Below are positions 44,598 through 52,514 of a DNA stretch of 64,000 nt, piece after piece. Position numbers and translations under genes: made by a program. Position 1 is the stretch's first letter. The number at the start of each line of letters is the position of its first letter. Origin of the DNA: Hyphomicrobiaceae bacterium (lineage in GTDB: Bacteria > Pseudomonadota > Alphaproteobacteria > Rhizobiales > Hyphomicrobiaceae); contig JACKJH010000001.1 in assembly GCA_020638055.1 (NCBI GenBank), forward strand, positions 806,001 to 870,000, written 5' to 3'. Below the pieces are notes generated by a model. The model ran no database searches. It saw nothing but the letters and a program-made list of their open reading frames with translations, and was not told the origin of the DNA.

Positions 44598-46026
44598 ACC
44601 TGATGATACGACCCTGAGCGTGGATATATGCGTGATTGGTGCGGGCTCTGGTGGTCTTTCGGTTGCGGCGGCCGCTGCTGCGTTCGGCCGGCAGGTCGTG
44701 CTCATTGAAAAAGGCAAGATGGGTGGTGATTGCCTCAACTATGGATGTGTACCTTCCAAGGCGCTGATCGCGGCAGCGCATCGTGCGCATGTGATGCGTA
44801 GTTGTGGACGGTTCGGTTTGGATGCCGTGACACCCAAAGTTGATTTTCAAGGCGTTCATCGTCACGTGCAAAGCGTCATCGCGGCGATTGCGCCCAACGA
44901 CAGCGTTGAGCGGTTTGAAGGGTTGGGTGTTCGCGTCATCCAGGCGGCTGGGCGCTTTGTAGATAAGGCGACGGTTGCTGCGGGAGACTATCGCATAACG
45001 GCGCGACGCTTTGTAATCGCAACGGGTTCTTCGCCATTTGTGCCACCAATTCCCGGTTTGGACGACGTGCCCTATTTCACGAATGAGACGATCTTCGATA
45101 ACCAGCGAGCGATCGGCCATCTGATTGTGATCGGTGGCGGACCAATCGGGATTGAGCTTGCACAGGCGCACCTGCGTCTTGGCGCTCAAGTTACTGTTGT
45201 GGAGGGCATGGCAGCGCTGTCCAAGGACGATCCGGAAATGGCTTCAGTTGTCCTTAAGCGGTTGCGTGATGAAGGACTGGAAATTCGCGAAGGCGTGCCG
45301 GTGCAGCAGGTGGAGGGCGCGGCGGGCGACATTCGCGTCAAGATAGGCGAGGGCGATGCCGCCGAAACTATTTCTGGCACACATCTACTGGTGGCAACGG
45401 GGCGGCGGCCGAACATCTCAGAACTGGGGCTGGATGCTGCCGGCATCAAATACGAGCGTTCGGGTGTCAAGGTGTCGCAAGGGCTGGTGACGTCCAACCG
45501 AAAGGTCTTTGCCATTGGCGATGTTACTGGCGGCCAGCAATTTACGCACGTCGCCAATTACCATGCTGGCATCGTCATTCGCCGTGCGTTGTTCCGCATG
45601 CCGGCGAAGGTCAATAATGGCATCATCCCGTGGGTGACCTATACTGATCCTGAACTGGCCCATGTGGGCCTGACCGAAGAGGAGGCGCGCGCAAGGCATG
45701 GTCGTGTCTCAGTATTGCGCTGGGCGTTTCACGAGAATGATCGCGCCCAGGCGGAGCGAGCGACGCACGGGCACGTCAAGGTCATCGTGACCAGAGCGGG
45801 ACGCATTCTCGGCGCATCAATCGTTGGTGCGCAGGCCGGGGAGTTGATACAAATCTGGTCGCTCGCCATATCCCAAGGTATGAAAATCAAGGCGATGGCC
45901 GGTTTTATTTCGCCTTATCCGACGCTAGGCGAGGTGAACAAGCGGGCGGCCATCAGGCATTTTGTTGCATTCCCCGGTAATCCTCTGGTGCGTAAGGTCA
46001 TCGGCTTCCTTGCTAAACTGGGCTAG
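44590..46026 (+). CDS. FAD-dependent disulfide oxidoreductase, mercuric-reductase-like
   Basis: A flavin enzyme of 478 residues in the lipoamide dehydrogenase/mercuric reductase superfamily. FAD binding is seen in VIGAGSGGLSVAAAAA, the redox pair in GGDCLNYGCVPSKAL, and NAD(P) binding in VIGGGPIGIELAQA. KVFAIGDVTGG is present. The C-terminal catalytic region reads ISPYPTLGE, so the His of the usual HPT motif is Tyr. There is no N-terminal heavy-metal domain and no C-terminal Cys pair, so mercury reduction is unlikely. Genes of this type often accompany TVP38, as here. Confidence 0.9.
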   Translation: MAEPDDTTLSVDICVIGAGSGGLSVAAAAAAFGRQVVLIEKGKMGGDCLNYGCVPSKALIAAAHRAHVMRSCGRFGLDAVTPKVDFQGVHRHVQSVIAAIAPNDSVERFEGLGVRVIQAAGRFVDKATVAAGDYRITARRFVIATGSSPFVPPIPGLDDVPYFTNETIFDNQRAIGHLIVIGGGPIGIELAQAHLRLGAQVTVVEGMAALSKDDPEMASVVLKRLRDEGLEIREGVPVQQVEGAAGDIRVKIGEGDAAETISGTHLLVATGRRPNISELGLDAAGIKYERSGVKVSQGLVTSNRKVFAIGDVTGGQQFTHVANYHAGIVIRRALFRMPAKVNNGIIPWVTYTDPELAHVGLTEEEARARHGRVSVLRWAFHENDRAQAERATHGHVKVIVTRAGRILGASIVGAQAGELIQIWSLAISQGMKIKAMAGFISPYPTLGEVNKRAAIRHFVAFPGNPLVRKVIGFLAKLG

Positions 46027-46112
46027 GGTCAGGACCCAATGGCAATGAGTGGGCCCGTTCTTGCTGGGTCCAGACCCTAAATAATAGGGGCGTTGCGAAT
46101 TTGAGGTCCCGG

Positions 46113-47642
46113 TTGGACAAAAAGACTGAAAATCCATTCGACGAAAGCCCAGCCGCACGGGAGCGCGCCGGGGGCGGTGTTGGGCGTTGGGTCGATGCCT
46201 CGCGGCGACGTTGGCTGTCGCTGGGGTTGCCAGCAAAGCTGCTTTTGTTGACGGCCGGTTTCGTCATGCTGGCGGAAATTCTGATCTTCGTGCCTTCTGT
46301 TGCCAACTACCGCGTTTCCTGGCTTTCAGACCGGCTGACGGCGGCACAGGTTGCTTCCCTTGCGGCTGAAGCGGTGCCGGGCGGTGTCGTACCGCAAAAA
46401 GTGCGCTCCGAGTTGCTGAGAACCGCACAAGTGAAGGCGGTAGCGGTGCGGCGGGATGGCCGCCGGCGCGTTGTTTTGCCTGCGGGTGAGCCCATAACAA
46501 TTGATGCGCACTATGATCTCAGACCGCAGAACGGCGGCTTCTTTGGTGGTATCGCCGAGCGTCTTGGCTTGATACGTGATGCGTTTGCCACGTTCGTTTA
46601 TGGAGATGACCGCACCATTCGTGTCATGGGGCCTGTTGGCGATGATCCTGCAGATTTCATTGAGATCGTAATTCCCGAAGCACCTTTGAAGAAAGTCATG
46701 GTCCGTTTCGGACTTAATATTCTCGGGCTTTCGATCATGATCTCATTGATTACCGCTGCAATGGTCTATCTGGCGCTGTCCTACCTGCTGGTGCAGCCGA
46801 TGATGCGAATTACACGCAACATGGTGCGGTTTTCGGAAAACCCGGAAGATCCCGAGCGCATCATTTCGGTGTCGGCGCGCAATGACGAAATCGGTATTGC
46901 CGAACGCGAGCTGTCGCGCATGCAAAAGGAACTCTCACAGTTGTTCCTGCAGAAGAATCGGCTGGCTCAACTAGGTCTGGCGGTGTCGAAAATCAATCAT
47001 GATCTGCGCAATATGCTTGCCAATGCGCAGCTTATCTCCGATCGCCTCACCGGAAGTCCCGACCCGACCGTGCAGCGCTTTGCGCCAAAGCTGATCGCGT
47101 CACTCGATCGCGCGATCAATTTCTGTAACGACTCGCTTAAATTCGGACGTGCGGAAGAAGCTACGCCGAGGCGGGAGTTACTGCGCCTGAAACCCACGGT
47201 CGACGAGGTGGCCGATGGTCTTGGACTACCCCGCGATGGCGAGATTGCATGGCGAGTGGAGATGGACGAAAGGCTGCGCATCGACGTGGACCGCGAACAT
47301 TTGTTCCGTGTCTTGTCGAACCTTGTACGCAATGCGGTGCAGGCGATCGAAGGGCAGGACGGGGACGAGCGTATTGAGCCTGGGCAAATTTTATTTCGAG
47401 CTTGGCGTGATGGACGGCGGGTGTCCATCGAGGTGCGTGACAACGGACCGGGTGTACCGCCGCGGGCCAGGGAAAATCTGTATCGCGCATTCCAGGGTGG
47501 CATGCGAAAGGGTGGTACCGGCCTTGGTCTGGCTATTGCGGCGGAATTGATTGCGGCGCATGGTGGGCGGTTGCAACTGCTCGATACCGACCGTGGTGCG
47601 GCTTTCCTGATTGAAATACCAGACCGTTCGACAGCGGCGTAG
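46113..47642 (+). CDS. sensor histidine kinase
   Basis: A membrane-bound sensor kinase of about 509 residues. One helix is near residue 50 (LPAKLLLLTAGFVMLAEILIF) and a second near 210 (ILGLSIMISLITAAMVYLALSYLLV), with a sensor region between them and a HAMP-like segment after. The phosphorylated histidine lies in VSKINHDLRNML, the N box in VLSNLVRNAVQAI, G1 in VEVRDNGPGVP-like sequence (IEVRDNGPGVP), and G2 in GGTGLGLAIAAELI. The start is a TTG at 46113 (GAGG upstream) or 46101. No response regulator is adjacent. Confidence 0.88.
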   Translation: MDKKTENPFDESPAARERAGGGVGRWVDASRRRWLSLGLPAKLLLLTAGFVMLAEILIFVPSVANYRVSWLSDRLTAAQVASLAAEAVPGGVVPQKVRSELLRTAQVKAVAVRRDGRRRVVLPAGEPITIDAHYDLRPQNGGFFGGIAERLGLIRDAFATFVYGDDRTIRVMGPVGDDPADFIEIVIPEAPLKKVMVRFGLNILGLSIMISLITAAMVYLALSYLLVQPMMRITRNMVRFSENPEDPERIISVSARNDEIGIAERELSRMQKELSQLFLQKNRLAQLGLAVSKINHDLRNMLANAQLISDRLTGSPDPTVQRFAPKLIASLDRAINFCNDSLKFGRAEEATPRRELLRLKPTVDEVADGLGLPRDGEIAWRVEMDERLRIDVDREHLFRVLSNLVRNAVQAIEGQDGDERIEPGQILFRAWRDGRRVSIEVRDNGPGVPPRARENLYRAFQGGMRKGGTGLGLAIAAELIAAHGGRLQLLDTDRGAAFLIEIPDRSTAA

Positions 47643-47660
47643 AGCAGCTACGCCTTCCAT

Positions 47661-47729
47661 TAAACATGCTCTCTTGTCTAACGCATGTTTTTCACGCTGA
47701 ACCGCTTCACACTTCAGCTAAACATGCTC
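47661..47729. repeat. family A repeat downstream of the kinase gene
   Basis: A remnant TTAAACATGCTCT (47660-47672) precedes a good second-type hairpin at 47680-47729 (GCATGTTT with AAACATGC, GCTGAA with TTCAGC, loop CCGCTTCACAC). The TAG stop of the kinase gene is followed by AGC, resembling the element's TAGAGC start. Confidence 0.75.
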
Positions 47730-47733
47730 AAAG

Positions 47734-47765
47734 AAAAACCCCGGCAGACCGCTGCCGGGGTTTTT
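47734..47765. terminator. strong intrinsic terminator after the histidine kinase gene
   Basis: AAAAACCCCGGCAG (47734-47747) and CTGCCGGGGTTTTT (47752-47765) form a perfect 14-bp stem with a 4-nt loop. The symmetric A/T ends mean it could serve the HU gene on the other strand too. Confidence 0.9.
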
Positions 47766-47899
47766 GATGTCGCGCTGCCGATGGGCGGGCCGGCAGAATT
47801 TTTTACGTTACCGCGTGCGTGTTCATTGCGTTCTACAGCAATTCAGGTTGGTCGAACACGCCAGTGTAGCGCCAGTAGAGTTTGAGGGCGTGACCCCGA

Positions 47900-48319
47900 T
47901 CAGATGGCTTCCTTGAGATCCTTGGCGGCGCGGAAAGCAATCTTCTTGCTCGCCTTGATCTTGATCGATTCGCCAGTGGCGGGGTTGCGACCCATGCGTG
48001 CAGGGCGATGGCGAACCTGGAGAATGCCAAGACCAGCAATGCGCAGGCGAGCACCCTTCTTGAGATGGGTGGTTATCATGTCGACCATGTTGGACAACAT
48101 CTCATTGGCTTGCTTCTTGGGCACGTCGTGCGCCTCCGCCAGGGCATCGCCCAGGTTGCGAAGTGTAATAGTGACGGGCTTTTTTACCGACTTGGTCGCC
48201 TTGGCGGCCTTGGCGGCGGTTGGGGACTTCTTGACGGCCGTCTTCTTGGCTGCCGTCTTTTTTGCCGCTGTCTTCTTCGCGGCGGGCTTGGCTTTCGCCT
48301 TAGCCTTAGCTGCTGCCAT
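47900..48319 (-). CDS. HU-family DNA-binding protein with histone H1-like N-terminal tail
   Basis: A 139-residue nucleoid protein. Residues about 1-48 are almost only Ala and Lys, with AAKKTAAKKTAAKKT repeats like histone H1 tails. Residues about 50-139 are an HU/IHF domain: ITLRNLGDALAEAHDVPKKQ, then LKKGARLRIAGLGILQVRHR, ARMGRNPATGESIKI and KIAFRAAKDLK. The DNA-binding arm RNPATGE is intact. The AGGGAGAAC upstream is a good ribosome site. It is monocistronic and flanked by terminators. Confidence 0.92.
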   Translation of the reverse strand: MAAAKAKAKAKPAAKKTAAKKTAAKKTAVKKSPTAAKAAKATKSVKKPVTITLRNLGDALAEAHDVPKKQANEMLSNMVDMITTHLKKGARLRIAGLGILQVRHRPARMGRNPATGESIKIKASKKIAFRAAKDLKEAI

Positions 48320-49022
48320 TTTAGTTCTCCCTCTTATGCGTCAGGTGTTCGCTAGTTAGCGTGGGTGTAAAAAAATCCGTGGAACGTACCGATCAGTCCC
48401 TTGAGTGGATATGTTAATTCTTTTTGTCCCAAAAGCTGATTTTTGGTGTTTTGCGTGTAAAAACGAATTTGGAGTGACGCGTTTGCAACGAAATGGGCTG
48501 TTTTTAGCAGTTTTGGAAGGAAAAGCTTCCTTTGATCATCGCAGTACTCCTGCCACTTGGCGCCAAAGTGCGACCCAAGATGCATGTGAGTCGCGGTAAT
48601 TTTGGCCTGATTTTGATGTGCCGGAGAGTGCTGATTGCCACGAACAGGTTCGTGAGTAATGGCCTTGCCAGCAACATTTCCAAGCGGTCGGCTGGAGGCC
48701 GGCGGAAGATTTCGCCTCATCTCTGGGGGCAGGATTGACGTCGCATAAGATGTGCGAGAGCGCCCTGACGAGGGATGAAATATGGTTCCAGAACTATTCT
48801 ACGAAAGTAAAATCGAGGGGAAAATAAAAATGGCGAAACCCGATCAATTGCGGTTTCGCCATTTTTTCTATGTTTGTCTCTTGGAGAATTTCGAACCTTT
48901 ATCCAAAAGCTGGCGTCGAGCCGCCTGAATTGAATGTTTGAGGCTATTTCGATTAAAATGGCTGATCGACGAGGTTTGGCTGGTAAGCTTGCAGCTTTGC
49001 TTCCAAACCGCTGGAATGCAGC
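48320..49022. other. long intergenic region between HU and leuD
   Basis: This 700-base stretch contains the HU leader and promoter region and one strong hairpin at 48826-48867. Open frames here lack ribosome sites and family resemblance. I cannot exclude a small RNA ending at the hairpin. Confidence 0.5.
48826..48867. terminator. strong hairpin with T tract, probable leuD terminator
   Basis: AAAAATGGCGAAACC (48826-48840) pairs with GGTTTCGCCATTTTT around the loop CGATCAATTGC. On the minus strand the T tract continues as TTTTTATTTT, and the hairpin lies 156 bp after the leuD stop. On the plus strand it is followed by TTTTTTC, so it could also end a plus-strand transcript. Confidence 0.7.
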
Positions 49023-49628
49023 TCATAGCCAGGGGTGTTCGGCCTTCGCCTTGGCTTCATAGCCAGCGATAACGTCGGCCTTTTCAAGTGTCAGCCCGAT
49101 ATTATCGAGGCCGTTCAGCAGGCAATGCTTTCGGAACGGGTCGATGTCAAAGCGGATGCAGCCTCCATCAGGGCCGCGGATTTCCTGTGCGTCGAGATCT
49201 ACGGTGATGGTGGCGTTGGCGCCGCGGCTTGCGTCGTCCATCAGCTTGTCGACGTCCGACTGGTCGAGCTTGATGGGCAAAATGCCGTTCTGGAAGCAGT
49301 TATTGTAAAAGATGTCGGCGAAGTCGGGCGCGATGACGCAGCGAATGCCGAAGTCCAGAAGTGCCCACGGTGCATGCTCCCGGCTTGACCCACAGCCGAA
49401 GTTCTCGCCTGTCACAAGTATTTCGGCGTTACGGTAGGCGGGCTTGTTCAATACGAAATCGGGGTTTTCCTTGCCGCTTTGATCGTAGCGCATCTCGTAA
49501 AACAAGGACTTGCCAAGGCCGGTGCGCTTGATCGTTTTCAAGAACTGCTTGGGGATAATCATGTCGGTGTCGATGTTTCTCAAGGGCAGAGGCGCTGCGA
49601 TACCGGTCAACGTCGTGAATTTTTCCAT
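49023..49628 (-). CDS. leuD: 3-isopropylmalate dehydratase small subunit
   Basis: The small subunit of isopropylmalate isomerase in leucine synthesis. It has 201 residues with the family segments NIDTDMIIPKQFLKTI, GENFGCGSSREHAPWAL and FADIFYNNCFQNGILPI. The large-subunit gene leuC and leuB are not in the window. A 143-residue hypothetical gene lies 41 bp upstream on the same strand. Confidence 0.96.
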   Translation of the reverse strand: MEKFTTLTGIAAPLPLRNIDTDMIIPKQFLKTIKRTGLGKSLFYEMRYDQSGKENPDFVLNKPAYRNAEILVTGENFGCGSSREHAPWALLDFGIRCVIAPDFADIFYNNCFQNGILPIKLDQSDVDKLMDDASRGANATITVDLDAQEIRGPDGGCIRFDIDPFRKHCLLNGLDNIGLTLEKADVIAGYEAKAKAEHPWL

Positions 49629-49669
49629 TTTTGGCGGTGCTTTCTTGGTCAGTTACCCGATGGGCGGCC

Positions 49670-50101
49670 TCAGGGTTCGAGGCCGTCAGCGAGGGCGCGG
49701 AAATAGCCTTCGGCAGCAATCAGGCGATCAATGCGCCGGTCTGCTGCTGTTTGGAGCCCGTCGGAGCGCGGTGCGCTTGCATCCAGGCGTTCAAGGCGTC
49801 TTTTAACGCCTGCCAGCTTGCGGCCGTCAAGATGATGTTCAAGTACGCCAACCATGTTCTCGACATAACCTGTGATGCGGCCGAATTCCCGAGCCGCCCG
49901 GCGCGCTGCATGGCGGTCGTCGGGTTGGCGTTCGATCTCATACAATGCCTCGGCGGCTCGGGCGAGAGTGTCGGCGATGGCTGTGGCATAGCGGGTGACG
50001 CGCCGACGGCGGGATTTGTCCAGTGGAGCAAGCGCGGAGATCCAGCCGTGGATGGTCACGGCGAGGTCAAGTATTACACCCACGTAGGCAGTGTACGGCA
50101 T
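49670..50101 (-). CDS. hypothetical helical protein upstream of leuD
   Basis: An unrecognised 143-residue frame. It is predicted to be mainly helical and rich in Arg and Ala (KSRRRRVTRYATAIADTLARAAEALYEIE in pieces). No signal peptide or clear membrane helix is seen. It ends 41 bp before leuD on the same strand, so it could be co-transcribed. An overlapping frame on the plus strand of similar length is rejected because it has an irregular composition and no ribosome site. The evidence for coding is moderate. Confidence 0.5.
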   Translation of the reverse strand: MPYTAYVGVILDLAVTIHGWISALAPLDKSRRRRVTRYATAIADTLARAAEALYEIERQPDDRHAARRAAREFGRITGYVENMVGVLEHHLDGRKLAGVKRRLERLDASAPRSDGLQTAADRRIDRLIAAEGYFRALADGLEP

Positions 50102-50201
50102 TGATGGCTCCGCAAAGGGCTCGGCTCATCTGATGCTATGCAGGGTCTGTCGGGTGGGGATATCTATAGAGCGGGAGATAAGAGCGTCAGGCGATAAATC
50201 A

Positions 50202-50291
50202 GAACCAATTCTGTTTCTAAAGCCTGCCTATCTCACGAGGGCACGGCCGTCATCGCGCTGGCACGAGATCGACCGGCAAGGGGGAGGCGGG
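50202..50291. repeat. family C repeat, long form
   Basis: The element begins GAACCAATTCTGTTTCTAAA, followed by the family C core GCCTGCCTATCTCACGAGGG and ending GGGGGAGGCGGGG. The first 35 bases recur, inverted, at 63258-63295. It abuts a family B repeat directly. Confidence 0.8.
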
Positions 50292-50396
50292 GTAGAGCGC
50301 TTTTCGATCCGATGGAATCGGATCGGCGCTCTAGTTTCTTGTTTGGTCGCATTTTCTTCGACGAACCGGTGTCCACTTCGTTGGAAAATGCTCTAG
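50292..50396. repeat. family B repeat supplying a stop codon
   Basis: A full copy with both hairpins. In the second hairpin CGACGAA faces TTCGTTG, leaving one G:T pair in one strand. Its terminal CTAG provides the TAG stop of the minus-strand gene that ends at 50393. Confidence 0.88.
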
Positions 50397-50962
50397 TGGA
50401 CCTTGCGGTCGGTATAGCAGCGGCGCATGGCCGTGCAGCGATGCGAGCCCGATAGATGCATCATGTCCCCTTTGGCGGGAGCGATGAAGTTGCAGACCTG
50501 ATCCAGACCAGCTTCGGATAGCCATCCCTGGCGGCGGCCGCGCTGGACGGCGAAGCAGTCGGCGGTTTCTTCATCAGGCCCGCGAAACTGGTGTGCGCAT
50601 TCGTGTGAATAGATCCACAGCTTAACGGGCGTGGAAACGCGATTCATCAGTTTCGGGTTGATTATCAGAAAGCCAGGATAGGCAGCGGCGTAGTCGTCAA
50701 GCGAGTTATCGAGGACCGTAGGGCGATGTCCACAAAGCACACGATTGCCATCCAGCCGCAGCGACCCGGCGGGAACCATTTTGGCATCACCACCGACGTG
50801 CGCGATGTATTCAGCCGGATCGGGTGGTGACTCTGCGCGTACCGTCGATGAGCTGCCAGCCGATGCTGCTAATATACCTACGGCAGCCAGAATGCCGGCA
50901 GCCATTAGCCTTAGGCCGTCGGTTTTAGATCTGATGGTTGCAAACCGCGTGCTACCCAGCAT
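50393..50962 (-). CDS. small secreted HExxH protein, M48-like
   Basis: A 189-residue exported protein. A signal peptide lies at about 17-43 (LRLMAAGILAAVGILAASAG). The mature part contains the zinc-protease motif HECAH (residues 120-124), followed seven residues later by EETADCFAV (131-139). This is the E..AD arrangement of the third ligand in M48 peptidases. There are six other cysteines. The domain is far smaller than classical M48 enzymes, and I know no name for it. The stop codon lies in a family B repeat. Catalysis is an inference from the motifs. Confidence 0.75.
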   Translation of the reverse strand: MLGSTRFATIRSKTDGLRLMAAGILAAVGILAASAGSSSTVRAESPPDPAEYIAHVGGDAKMVPAGSLRLDGNRVLCGHRPTVLDNSLDDYAAAYPGFLIINPKLMNRVSTPVKLWIYSHECAHQFRGPDEETADCFAVQRGRRQGWLSEAGLDQVCNFIAPAKGDMMHLSGSHRCTAMRRCYTDRKVH

Positions 50963-51388
50963 TTTTGGAAACCCTCAACCTAACGGAACTGAAATTCGAT
51001 GGCTAAGCCGCGACAAGCGTGGAAAGCCAAAGATGTCAGGCGCAAACTTGGCCTGGATTATTTAGCATCGCAAGGGCGAGCCAGAGATTTCTTTCCTATA
51101 CGGCAAATTGGATTTGTATGTGCGGCAACAGTGCCGCAGCTTTGCGTAATCCACATGCAAACTACCTACAACCTCTCCGGTTATCCGGGCAGGATTGACG
51201 TTATGTGCGTACGAGAATGCGTGAACCGAGAGGGTTCGCGCAGGGTACTGAACCGGGTGCCAATGCTATTATGTTTGGGCCGTGGAAGATCATTCCCACA
51301 ATCCTGGCGGTGACATCGACGTCGAAGTCAAAAAGCTGCCACAGTCGCGTGTGCGGGGCGTTGTGAAATTACGATCAGCGGATTTTCG
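50963..51388. other. intergenic region upstream of the SDR gene
   Basis: This 426-base region holds no recognised gene or repeat. A 36-codon GTG frame (51282-51392) overlaps the SDR start codon as ATGA and may be a leader peptide; it is discussed as a finding. Confidence 0.4.
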
Positions 51389-52270
51389 ATGAGATCAAAC
51401 AAACAAACAGGGCAACCTGGCGACAACGCAATACAGACAGGCAATGGGTCGGGTCTGTTTGAGCCCGCGCCAACGACCACGCCTGCTGTGGTTGTTACCG
51501 GTGGTTCAAAAGGCATCGGGCGAGCGATTGCGAAAGAGTTCCTGGTGAAGGGACATTCCGTGGTGTTGGTGGCGCGGAACGCAGATCGGCTCGAACAGGT
51601 GGCGGCAGAGTTGCGAGATTTTTTGCCTGCCAGGCGTCAGTTGGAAGTGTTTGCCGTCGATGTGACGCGTGATGATTCCTACGCTTTGCTGGGTCAACAT
51701 CTAGCTGAGCGTGGCCTACATACAGACGTACTCGTAAACAATGCAGGGCTTGGTCTGGGTGGGCCGTTTTTTGAGCAAAGCAGCGATGACCTGGATCGGC
51801 TTATCGCGTTGAATGTCGGGGCGTTGACGCGATGGACGCGGCTGGCAATGAGCGAAATGATTGGGCGAGGGCGCGGGCATATCATCAATATGGCGTCGCT
51901 TGGCGGTTATGCGCCGGGACCCAACCAGGCTGCCTACTACGCCAGCAAGGCTTACGTGATATCGCTTTCGGAGGCGCTGTCAGCGGAAGCCGTTGGAACA
52001 GGTGTTCGCGTATCGGTAACAGCGCCTGGTCCGGTTGAAACAGGCTTTCATGCCACAATGGAGGCAGATCAATCGTTCTATCGCTATCTGGTGCCGTCGC
52101 TGTCACCGGAGCGTGTCGCCAAGTCAGTTTACGGCGGTTATCGCTTTGGCAGCCGTGTCATCATTCCAGGGCTCATCAATCGGCTGTTGAGCATTTTCAT
52201 GCGAATTCTTCCGCATCCAATTCTGGTGCCCCTCGTCGGCTGGCTTCTGGCGCAGCGCGGCCGCTCGTGA
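51389..52270 (+). CDS. SDR family oxidoreductase, DltE-like
   Basis: A short-chain dehydrogenase of 293 residues with VVVTGGSKGIGRAIA near residue 34, NNAG, the serine in NMASLGGYAPGPNQ, and YYASKAYVISLSEAL. A hydrophilic N-terminal tail of 30 residues and a hydrophobic C-terminal segment (LLSIFMRILPHPILVPLVGWLL) are like those of DltE/YqjQ-type SDRs that may associate with membranes. The substrate is unknown. Confidence 0.9.
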   Translation: MRSNKQTGQPGDNAIQTGNGSGLFEPAPTTTPAVVVTGGSKGIGRAIAKEFLVKGHSVVLVARNADRLEQVAAELRDFLPARRQLEVFAVDVTRDDSYALLGQHLAERGLHTDVLVNNAGLGLGGPFFEQSSDDLDRLIALNVGALTRWTRLAMSEMIGRGRGHIINMASLGGYAPGPNQAAYYASKAYVISLSEALSAEAVGTGVRVSVTAPGPVETGFHATMEADQSFYRYLVPSLSPERVAKSVYGGYRFGSRVIIPGLINRLLSIFMRILPHPILVPLVGWLLAQRGRS

Positions 52271-52514
52271 GCCCGTTATGCTCATGGGTGCTATCAGGTT
52301 TGCGATTTCAATGCGTTAGATGAGCGCCGCAAGGAATTTTATGAATCGTGAAACCATTTTGTGCTTTGTTTGTACGTGTGGCCGCGGATCGAGTGTTGCG
52401 TACTGTGGCCCGCCGGTGCGGCGGTCGCTCGTGTGTGATAGCGCACGTTGGCCGCCGTGCCACTTCATACCGATGTTGGAATAAGCATCTTATTCAGAGC
52501 AATGATAGCTACGC

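Noticed and set aside
44590..46026. Calling the flavin enzyme mercuric reductase (merA)
   Set aside because: There is no heavy-metal domain, no C-terminal cysteine pair and no mer genes nearby.
49631..50104. Plus-strand open frame of 157 aa opposite the gene upstream of leuD
   Set aside because: It starts inside the leuD leader, has no ribosome site and mixed composition. The minus frame looks more protein-like, though neither is proven.
48727..51201. Identical 15-mer GGGCAGGATTGACGT at 48727 and 51187, considered as a shared promoter element
   Set aside because: About two 15-mer coincidences are expected by chance in 64 kb, and no good -10 box follows at either site.
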